This document shows, one piece after another, positions 1 to 5,526 of a stretch of DNA of 5,526 bases. Source of the stretch: Planctomycetota bacterium (GTDB taxonomy: Bacteria > Planctomycetota > Planctomycetia > Pirellulales > UBA7805). The notes beneath the pieces are model-generated. The model worked only from the letters and a program-made list of their open reading frames with translations. It did no database searches and was not told the origin of the DNA. Each line of letters begins with the position of its first letter. The stretch's first letter is position 1. Where the stretch lies: NCBI GenBank assembly GCA_030605285.1, contig JAUWIQ010000161.1, positions 1-5,526 of the forward strand, read 5' to 3'. The translations under genes were made by a program, and so were the position numbers.

Positions 1-27
1 GACCACCACCACGGCAAAGATTTTCAT
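1..27 (-). CDS. 5' end of an unidentified gene (first 9 codons only)
   Basis: An ATG at 27-25 on the minus strand opens a frame reading MKIFAVVVV to the window edge. A purine-rich GAGGAG lies about 10 bases upstream, around 38-43, a strong Shine-Dalgarno sequence for this window. The basic residue followed by a run of Ala/Val could be the start of a signal peptide or of a Rossmann-type beta strand, but nine residues cannot decide. The gene follows the O-antigen ligase in the same direction and has a candidate promoter of its own in the spacer, so it may be a separate transcription unit. The product is unknown. Confidence 0.55.
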
Positions 28-114
28 CGCACGACTACTCCTCAGTTCCAAAACGGCCTTCAGGATGAAAAAAAGGCGTTGCTCTCTTATTGTATCGCGG
101 CAGTCAAATCAGCG
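28..114 (-). other. Intergenic spacer between the ligase and the next gene
   Basis: This 87-base spacer holds most of a candidate promoter, a run of seven T on the minus strand (74-68) and the ribosome binding site of the next gene. The T-run is not preceded by a convincing GC-rich hairpin, so I do not call an intrinsic terminator. Confidence 0.5.
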
Positions 115-118
115 TCAA
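89..118 (-). promoter_or_regulatory. Candidate sigma70-type promoter for the downstream gene
   Basis: On the minus strand TTGACG (118-113) and TACAAT (94-89) each match the -35 and -10 consensus at five of six positions, with an 18-base spacer. The -35 box overlaps the TGA stop of the ligase gene (117-115). Predicted transcription would begin near 82 and give a leader of about 55 bases before the ATG at 27. This is a sequence match only; the housekeeping consensus of the host is not known from this window. Confidence 0.4.
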
Positions 119-2424
119 TTCAGTCGATTTTCCCGCAGCCGTTCCATTTGGGTCCGCGTATTTTCTCCTCCTGCGCTGGGATCCGCCAATTGCTGCAATT
201 GGCTTTCAAGTTTGATCCGGGGGTGCTCGTGAAGATCGTCCAATTCCAGTGCGCGGCGGGCAATCGCTGCAGCACGGTCGGATTTGCCTGAAAGGGACTC
301 GGCCCAGGCCAGATGCGCGCGGACGCTGCTGCTACTAGGATAGCGGCTTACCGCCTGTTCGTGGGCAGCGATCGCCGCATCGAGCCAGACCGATTGCCCG
401 CTGAGTCGATAGAGTTGCAGGTACATGTCCCCACTCTCCTTGCAGGCTGCCGCCGAATACGGGACGCGCTCTCGCCAGGCATCGATGGCGAGGTCAAAAT
501 CGTCGGCGAGTCGCCGCTGGATGGAGACTTGGTCTGGATTGTTTCTAAGCAACTGCAGTTGTAACTGCCGAAACAAAAGTCGCGCCCAGGCAGCGGCAGG
601 TCCGGCAGAGAGCCCATCCGCCTGGCTTGCCTGCCGCAAGGATGCCAACTGGGCTTTCGGTTCCATCTGTTGCTCGGCAACTCGTGCACGACGTAGCGCC
701 ACGGCAGCATCGAGGACCGGGCGGTAGGCGGTCCACTGACATCCGATCGCCAAGGCAACGGTGAGAACAATGGTAGTCACGGTCAGGCTGCGGGCGGGGA
801 CCCAACTTGGCTTGGCTTGAGGCACAAGGTTGAGCCCCACTGCCAGGAGTACCCAGAGGTTGACCGAGACCCCCGGATTGCCGAGACCCCCGGACGTGCA
901 AAGGTTGAGCAGCAGCGCCGCGGTGGCGGCCGCAACCAGGGTCCTGGTAACGGGTCCCTCCGCAATCCATGTTTGCATTCCCCAGTACATGCACCCCAGT
1001 GCGATCGCGACCAGGAGCAGCACCAAGTCAGCGGGTGGCGGCCCAGTCACCGCATCACAGAGAAGACCCACCAGCAGCGCGAGGAGAAGGCCAGCGAGGG
1101 CACCCAGTGGCAGATGTGCAAGGGTCGATCCAGCGTCTGGCGGATTGTCTGCCAAGCTGCGCTGCGGTAGCGGGCGGGCGAGGGTCTCCACAAAAAAGAA
1201 GGCAATCACGGCGACCAGCGCGAGCATGGCGGGTGTGCCCGCCGTGGCCCAGACCTCGAGGATCATGTTGTGGGGATCCGCAACTTCTTCCAGGGAAGCA
1301 GGCAACTTGTAGGCGGTGTAGCGATCCCTGAAATTACCGGGCCCCCAGCCCAGCCAGGGTGCCTCGGCAATCATGGCGGCGGTTGCCTGCCAGTATTCGA
1401 TTCGAAAGATCACCGAGCGGCGGGCGGCTTGGAACCAACTAGGGTTTATGATCAGCAACATGGTCGTTGTGCCAACCAAACCCAGGACTGCGCCGATTCC
1501 GGCAACGATCCGCCGACCGGACGGTTTTTCCTGGGGCATGATTTTCCAGAGCGCCAACAAAACCAAGCCGCAAAGCACCGCCAGGACGGCCGTGCGGGAA
1601 TGGGTCGCAAGCAAACTTCCGGCGATGCAGACCGCCCCGCTGAGCGCGAAGAGGGCTACTTTGATCCGACCCCTGGTGAAAGCGCCGAAACTGATCCCCG
1701 CGCAGAGTACCAGCCAGGGGGTGAGAAATCCCGCAAACGAATTGGAAAGGATGAAGGTTGCCGTAGGCCGCCTCGCTGCCAATCGCTCTTCAAACAATTC
1801 CTGGAGCAACGGACTGATGTCCGTATCCGGATCGATTCGAAAGGCCGCTTTGATTTCCGTCGCTGGATTTTTCTGGTACGTCTGCTGGGTCGCCGGGATT
1901 TCAACCGTCGACTGGTAGTAGCTGTAGCCCGCGAGACCTACGCCCACTGCGACCAAAATCACCAAGAGGGTGCGGCACTCGCGGTGACTGGTGAACAACT
2001 GACGGATGAGCAAAAAACAGCAGCCGGCAGCAATCCATTGCCAGGTCATGTTCACACTCTCTCGAGTCGTGAGCCCGAGTGCCCAAAGACCACTGAGTGT
2101 GTGCCACAAAATCAACAGCAGCAGGGCCAAGTCGACAACGCCCATCCGGATCCCCGTCCGAAACCGCCAGACGCCCCCCACGAGCCAGAGGGCAAACAGG
2201 AGCAACCACAGCATCACCAGGGGGATGCCGGCGCCGTCGGTTGCAGTCGTTCCATCGGCCGGTAGCAACAACTGCGCAACGAGCAGGGCGACGGTTGCCC
2301 CTTGGAACCGCATGCGGAACAGGTCGCCGTCTCGGAGTTTGGAAACGTCCGTCTGTTCATGCGGGGTTCTGCTGGAAGACATGGGGTCCATTCTGCAGTA
2401 TCTGGGCCGTGGTCGCCAAGTCAC
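115..2424 (-). CDS. O-antigen ligase/polymerase (Wzy_C family) with C-terminal TPR-like tail
   Basis: A 769-residue inner-membrane protein, likely to polymerise a lipid-linked glycan or transfer it to an acceptor on the outer face of the membrane. After a short polar N-terminus, hydrophobic segments begin near residue 43 and run to about 560. A hydrophilic loop lies at 168-225. The Wzy_C region spans roughly 255-410, with HSRTAV (275-280), the GWGPGNF segment (359-365) and DPHNMILEVWATAG (383-396), the usual signature of O-antigen ligases. Residues 575-745 are soluble, Ala/Leu/Arg-rich helices resembling TPR repeats (for example AIAAHEQAVSRYP), probably periplasmic. This makes it longer than a typical WaaL of about 400 residues. 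The GTG start at 2424 overlaps the upstream stop as GTGA, which implies translational coupling, but its Shine-Dalgarno is weak. ATGs at 2391 or 2382 are alternatives and would remove 11 or 14 residues. Ligase and polymerase cannot be told apart by sequence alone, so no gene symbol is given. Confidence 0.88.
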   Translation of the reverse strand: MTWRPRPRYCRMDPMSSSRTPHEQTDVSKLRDGDLFRMRFQGATVALLVAQLLLPADGTTATDGAGIPLVMLWLLLFALWLVGGVWRFRTGIRMGVVDLALLLLILWHTLSGLWALGLTTRESVNMTWQWIAAGCCFLLIRQLFTSHRECRTLLVILVAVGVGLAGYSYYQSTVEIPATQQTYQKNPATEIKAAFRIDPDTDISPLLQELFEERLAARRPTATFILSNSFAGFLTPWLVLCAGISFGAFTRGRIKVALFALSGAVCIAGSLLATHSRTAVLAVLCGLVLLALWKIMPQEKPSGRRIVAGIGAVLGLVGTTTMLLIINPSWFQAARRSVIFRIEYWQATAAMIAEAPWLGWGPGNFRDRYTAYKLPASLEEVADPHNMILEVWATAGTPAMLALVAVIAFFFVETLARPLPQRSLADNPPDAGSTLAHLPLGALAGLLLALLVGLLCDAVTGPPPADLVLLLVAIALGCMYWGMQTWIAEGPVTRTLVAAATAALLLNLCTSGGLGNPGVSVNLWVLLAVGLNLVPQAKPSWVPARSLTVTTIVLTVALAIGCQWTAYRPVLDAAVALRRARVAEQQMEPKAQLASLRQASQADGLSAGPAAAWARLLFRQLQLQLLRNNPDQVSIQRRLADDFDLAIDAWRERVPYSAAACKESGDMYLQLYRLSGQSVWLDAAIAAHEQAVSRYPSSSSVRAHLAWAESLSGKSDRAAAIARRALELDDLHEHPRIKLESQLQQLADPSAGGENTRTQMERLRENRLN

Positions 2425-3596
2425 TCCGGTTGTTGCTCGGACGGTTCTGTCGGGCGCTGTAGCCGTCGTCGGCGAGCGGTCAATTCTAACGTGGCGACCA
2501 ACCAGAGGAGGCCGCCGATCCCAAGCAGTACCAGGATCGCCCCTTGCAGATTGACAAGATGCAGCGAAAAAGCCCCCAGGCCCGAGGCGGCCGTTGCCAG
2601 ATAAAGGAGAGTGACCGCACCCCTGCGAGACAGTCCTAAGTCAACGAGGCGATGTGAGATGTGGTTGGTGTCCCCCGCGAAGGGGCTGCGGCCTTCGCGG
2701 CAGCGAATCCAGATGACCGTCAAAGTGTCGTAGATCGGGATTGCTAGCACACAGAGCGGAGCCAGGATCGCATGTCGCGGCAGGCCCTCCCCGGCAAAGG
2801 TTGCGGAAATGGTTGCCGCGGCGATACAAAAACCAATAAAGTAACTTCCCGCATCTCCCATGAACAATTTTGCGGGCGCAACGTTGTGCCAGAGAAAGCC
2901 GAGCAGTGCCCCGAGCAGGACCAAGAGCAAACCCGCCACGAAGAGTTGCGGGCCGTTGCGGATCGAATGGGGGGCCGTCAGGATGACTGCGGTGAGGATC
3001 CCCACCACGATGGCGGCGACGCCCGCCGCAAGTCCGTCCATGTTGTCGAGCATGTTGAACGTATTGATCAAGCCGACAATCCACACGATGCTTGCGGCCG
3101 CTGTCACCAGCGGAAGATCGACAAAGAATGAAAGTTGCCAACCCTGCCAGACCATCAAGCAGGCAACGAGTGTCTGGAACAGGATTCTCAATCGCCAGTC
3201 CAGATTGTAGCGGTCATCGAATAACCCCAGCAGCATGAGCAGCGTTCCGCAGCCAAGCAGGATCCAGAGTTTGCCGCTTTGCCGCTCGAGTCCGGCGAGA
3301 TGGGGGCCGACAAAATTCCAGAGGCTTCCAAGTTCTCCGCTTTGAGGTGCGGCCAAATGTGCGGGTAGAAATCCAAGCAGCACCGTACCCGCAGCGAGTG
3401 GCAACACGACGGCCGCCCAGATGGCAATCCCGCCCCCGGTAGGGATGGGTCCTCTCCCCTCCCGGTCGCTGCGGGGTGGCTCGTTGCTGCGGAGGTCGAC
3501 CCGTCCCCACCTTCTTGCATAGCGGCGCACCGCATACGAGAGCAGCCAGGCAATCAGGAGACTCGGGATGATACTGCCGATAAAGAGCCAGCTCAC
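2421..3596 (-). CDS. Polyprenyl-phosphate N-acetylhexosamine-1-phosphate transferase (WecA/TagO/MraY-like)
   Basis: An integral membrane enzyme that should transfer a sugar 1-phosphate from a UDP-sugar to undecaprenyl phosphate on the cytoplasmic face, the first step of a lipid-linked glycan. From the start chosen here it has 391 residues and about ten or eleven hydrophobic segments. Family motifs appear in order: GRGPIPTGGG (48-57), FDD (126-128) for Mg and substrate, NTFNMLDNMDGLAAG (178-192), PAKLFMGDAGS (241-251) and HISHRL (312-317). The last resembles the HIxH motif of the WecA/TagO branch and favours it over MraY. The C-terminus is a basic, polar tail. I chose GTG at 3596 because AAGAGGAG (3612-3605) sits 8 bases upstream and GTGA overlaps the DUF4416 stop. 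A longer frame opens at TTG 3641 but adds 15 polar residues and ignores that site. The sugar (GlcNAc or another) cannot be read from the sequence. Confidence 0.9.
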   Translation of the reverse strand: MSWLFIGSIIPSLLIAWLLSYAVRRYARRWGRVDLRSNEPPRSDREGRGPIPTGGGIAIWAAVVLPLAAGTVLLGFLPAHLAAPQSGELGSLWNFVGPHLAGLERQSGKLWILLGCGTLLMLLGLFDDRYNLDWRLRILFQTLVACLMVWQGWQLSFFVDLPLVTAAASIVWIVGLINTFNMLDNMDGLAAGVAAIVVGILTAVILTAPHSIRNGPQLFVAGLLLVLLGALLGFLWHNVAPAKLFMGDAGSYFIGFCIAAATISATFAGEGLPRHAILAPLCVLAIPIYDTLTVIWIRCREGRSPFAGDTNHISHRLVDLGLSRRGAVTLLYLATAASGLGAFSLHLVNLQGAILVLLGIGGLLWLVATLELTARRRRLQRPTEPSEQQPE

Positions 3597-4141
3597 TTCG
3601 TCGACTCCTCTTGCAGTTGCATGCGCAGGGTTTTCCGACAAGTACTAAAAAAATCTTGAAAGTCCGCGCGGCGATAGTCGGGGTAGGTCCAGTCCGAAGC
3701 CTGCCAGCTACGGTTTTTGTAATATAGTGTAACTTCGGCGTAGATGCCCTCGCGCAGATAGATGCGGTGGGCGTGGTCCTTGGTCGACGCCAGGACCAAC
3801 TTTCCGAGTGCCACATAGCCGGGATCGATATTCAGCGGTCGCAGTTCCTGATGTCCTGCGGCCACCGCGTATTCTGCCTCCCAGGCGTTGGACTGCAATT
3901 TCCAGTCTGCCAGCCCGGACGGGTCGGTTGGGGGTGCAAATGCCCAGAATCTCTTCTGCAGTGGCGAGCCCATGGAGGGTGTGTAATAGTCGGTCTCCGT
4001 GAAAAGGAAGGTGGGGCTCTCGAGGACCTGCTGACCCCATACCCGCTCGGCCTGCGCTGCGGTCCAGTCGAGTGCTTCCGGATAGCGACTGAAGGCGGTC
4101 AGGATGCGGAGCACCTTGTGATTGGCATCTGGTTCACCCAT
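3593..4141 (-). CDS. DUF4416 family protein, function unknown
   Basis: A 182-residue soluble protein that I recognise as DUF4416 from its conserved blocks: TETDYYTPSMG (48-58), NIDPGY (104-109), VLASTKDHAHRIYL (116-129), GIYAEVTLYY (132-141) and WTYPDYR (151-157). It also has the usual MG start and is close to the usual full family length. No signal peptide or membrane segment is visible, so it is probably cytoplasmic. The family has no established function that I know of. It starts at ATG 4141 without a strong Shine-Dalgarno sequence. Its stop overlaps the transferase start as GTGA, so it is the first gene of the coupled trio with the polysaccharide genes. The conserved His, Asp, Lys and Tyr residues could form a binding or catalytic site, but that is speculation. 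Confidence 0.88.
   Translation of the reverse strand: MGEPDANHKVLRILTAFSRYPEALDWTAAQAERVWGQQVLESPTFLFTETDYYTPSMGSPLQKRFWAFAPPTDPSGLADWKLQSNAWEAEYAVAAGHQELRPLNIDPGYVALGKLVLASTKDHAHRIYLREGIYAEVTLYYKNRSWQASDWTYPDYRRADFQDFFSTCRKTLRMQLQEESTK
3605..3612 (-). promoter_or_regulatory. Ribosome binding site that fixes the transferase start
   Basis: AAGAGGAG on the minus strand lies inside the last codons of the DUF4416 gene, 8 bases before GTG at 3596. It is the best Shine-Dalgarno match among the three overlapping genes and decides between the GTG and the upstream TTG at 3641. Confidence 0.7.
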
Positions 4142-4294
4142 GCGTTTTGGGGCACGTGCAGCACGGCCGGTGGAATTGAGTGCTCGGTGGGACGGAACAA
4201 TGCGGGTTGCATCGCATGCGTATCCAACCTTCGCAGGATAAGGTCGCTGTGAGAAATTTATCGCGAAATTCCTGGTTCATGATCGACATACCCG
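4142..4294 (-). other. Intergenic region between proS and the DUF4416 gene
   Basis: This 153-base stretch separates the proS stop from the DUF4416 start. I see no convincing -35/-10 pair and no hairpin followed by a T-run, so proS may be co-transcribed with the genes after it. Two short perfect palindromes are present, CGCATGCG (4213-4220) and GCACGTGC (4152-4159), both common by chance in G+C-rich DNA. A small frame with several cysteines crosses the region but lacks coding evidence. Confidence 0.5.
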
Positions 4295-5526
4295 CTAATA
4301 AGCCTTGGCAAAGATTGCCCTGCCGGAACTCGGTTTTTCCGAAAAAATACACGTTCCGGGCGTAGACTCTGCCTCGAAGGGCAGGCAACGCAGGGTAACT
4401 TTCAGCTCCTTCAAGATGGCGGACATGGCATCGCCCTCGCTAAAATGGCAGGAGGCGAAACCGCCATGGATCTCCGGGTTTTTTTGCTGCGAAGGTGTAA
4501 AGAAATTGCGGAAATCATCGAGATTGTCGATTTGGGCGGTCGCCTCGCCTCGCCTTGCAAGTGCCCGCTCGTAGAGATTGTCCTGAATTTCAGCGAGTAC
4601 TGTCGCGATGGTCGAGGTGAATTCAGTTCGTGAGATCCCCTTTTTCTCTTTGGGGGACATGTCGCGGCGACCTACAAAGCAGCTGTCCGATTCCACGTCA
4701 CGGGGCCCGATCTCGACACGGATCGGGACACCTTTCTTGATGTGTTGCCAAATTTTCTCGCCACCACGCAGATCACGGCGATCAATCGAGACTCGCACGG
4801 GGGCGCCGTCATAATGCTGTTCTATCAATTCATTGCGCACGCGCTCACAGTATTCGTGTACCGCGGTTGCCGAATCGTCGCCTCGCAATACGGGGAGAAG
4901 GACAACGTGCAGTGGGGCAAGTCGAGGAGGAAGGACCAGTCCATCGTCGTCTCCATGGGTCATGATGAGTCCCCCGACAAGTCGCTTGGAGACACCCCAG
5001 GAGGTCGTCCAGGCATAGGCTTCCTTGCCGTTCTCGTTCTGAAATTTGATCTCCTGGGCGCGGGAAAAATTCTGGCCGAGAAAATGGGAGGTGCCCGCTT
5101 GCAATGCCTTGTGATCCTGCATCATGGCTTCGATGCTGTAGGTTGCCACCGCACCCGGAAATCGTTCCTCGGCCGTCTTTTCACCCCGGATGACGGGCAT
5201 CGCCATATAGTTTTCCGCAAAGTCGGCATAGAGGTCCAACATGGTCCGTGTCTCTTCGAGGGCCTCCGCCTCGGTTGCGTGTGCCGTGTGTCCTTCCTGC
5301 CAGAGGAATTCCGTTGTACGCAGAAACAGTCGTGGCCGCATTTCCCAACGGACGACGTTGGCCCATTGATTGATCAAGATCGGCAGGTCGCGATACGATT
5401 GAACCCACTTGGCCTAAAGGTCGCCGATACTGGGTTCGCTCGTCGGGCGTACGATCAACGGGGCTTCGAGCGGTCCTGCGGGCTGGAGCGCCCCCTGCCC
5501 GTCCGGTTCGAGTCGATGATGGGTCA
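4295..5526 (-). CDS. proS: Prolyl-tRNA synthetase, type 3 (partial; interrupted by an in-frame TAG)
   Basis: This cytoplasmic class II enzyme charges tRNA-Pro with proline using ATP. The frame enters at the right edge with LEPDGQGALQPAG and LIVRPTSEPSIG, the substrate-binding TSE loop. It meets TAG at 5416-5414, then continues in the same frame with AKWVQSYRDLPILINQWANV. Counting from Leu at 5377 as residue 1: the motif 2 region FLRTTEFLWQEGHTAH is at 18-33, QAGTSH at 93-98, TTSWGVSKRLVGG at 124-136, motif 3 GLVLPPRLAP at 146-155, the anticodon-binding domain at about 157-280 and the C-terminal domain at 285-360. The protein ends in AKAY, the C-terminal tyrosine typical of the archaeal/eukaryote-like form. 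Only one of the four usual zinc-binding cysteine positions in the last domain is kept. A TTG at 5377 could open a 360-residue frame, but it lies inside the catalytic domain and would drop motif 1, so it is not a believable start. The N-terminal 60 or so residues are outside the window. Family assignment is secure; whether the gene is functional is not. Confidence 0.9.
5414..5416 (-). other. proS: In-frame amber codon inside proS
   Basis: The minus strand reads ATC GGC GAC CTT TAG GCC AAG TGG GTT CAA. Translation is family-like on both sides without a frame change (RPTSEPSIG before, AKWVQSYRDLP after), so this is a substitution, not a frameshift. Relatives have an aromatic residue here (Trp, Phe or Tyr), and TGG, TAC or TAT each differ from TAG by one base. 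Confidence 0.85.

Noticed and set aside
68..74. Intrinsic terminator at the seven-T run after the ligase
   Set aside because: No stable GC-rich inverted repeat directly precedes the T-run on the minus strand.
1270..2265. A 331-codon open frame on the plus strand, antisense to the ligase gene
   Set aside because: Its translation is polar and low-complexity, rich in Gln, Arg, Pro and Gly, with no recognisable motif, while the opposite strand encodes a clear Wzy_C membrane protein. It is a shadow of G+C-rich coding sequence.
4254..4270. A/T-rich near-palindrome (AAATTTATCGCGAAATT) after proS as a terminator or operator
   Set aside because: The symmetry is imperfect, the stem would be weak and no T-run follows; chance is a sufficient explanation.
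4134..4388. A minus-strand frame with clustered cysteines (CCTCPKTHG) crossing the proS-DUF4416 gap and overlapping the DUF4416 start
   Set aside because: Half of it overlaps the proS C-terminus in another frame, the remaining part has no Shine-Dalgarno sequence or known motif, and cysteine clusters arise easily in such frames. Conservation in relatives would be needed.
4295..5377. A complete 360-residue ProRS-like protein starting at TTG 5377
   Set aside because: The TTG is an internal leucine codon in PILINQWANV; 13 further conserved codons lie upstream before the TAG, and homology resumes beyond it. The fragment would lack motif 1.
5414..5416. Pyrrolysine or other programmed recoding at the proS TAG
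   Set aside because: There are no pyl genes or recoding structure in the window, the position is an aromatic core residue in relatives, and a single base change explains it more simply.

Overview
The window reads as a compact, single-strand gene cluster from a G+C-rich bacterium. All convincing genes lie on the minus strand, so transcription runs from right to left. The combination of an archaeal/eukaryote-like (type 3) prolyl-tRNA synthetase, a DUF4416 protein, a WecA/TagO-like sugar-phosphate transferase and an O-antigen ligase fused to a helical-repeat tail fits Planctomycetota best. That assignment is inference from gene content; there is no rRNA or other marker here.

Layout in transcription order: (1) 5526-4295, the 3' three-quarters or more of proS (prolyl-tRNA synthetase), 5' end outside the window. 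(2) 4294-4142, a 153-base gap with no clear promoter or terminator. (3) 4141-3593, a DUF4416-family protein of unknown function. (4) 3596-2421, a multi-spanning polyprenyl-phosphate N-acetylhexosamine-1-phosphate transferase. (5) 2424-115, an O-antigen ligase/polymerase (Wzy_C) with a C-terminal TPR-like tail. (6) 114-28, a spacer with a plausible sigma70-type promoter and a good Shine-Dalgarno sequence. (7) 27-1, the first nine codons of another minus-strand gene.

Genes 3, 4 and 5 are joined by two 4-base GTGA stop/start overlaps, so they are almost certainly co-transcribed and translationally coupled. The transferase would start a lipid-linked glycan by loading the first sugar phosphate onto undecaprenyl phosphate. 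The ligase/polymerase would later join or transfer the finished glycan. This points to a surface or exported polysaccharide pathway, with the DUF4416 protein as an uncharacterised passenger or accessory.

The most unusual point is in proS. The reading frame is conserved on both sides of an in-frame TAG at 5416-5414, which falls at an aromatic position in the conserved catalytic core. The same gene also ends with TAG, at the canonical ...AKAY terminus, which argues against genome-wide TAG reassignment. A sequencing error, a recent nonsense mutation (with a second proS elsewhere) or suppression are the remaining explanations. I saw no CRISPR array, tRNA, rRNA, insertion sequence or long repeat.
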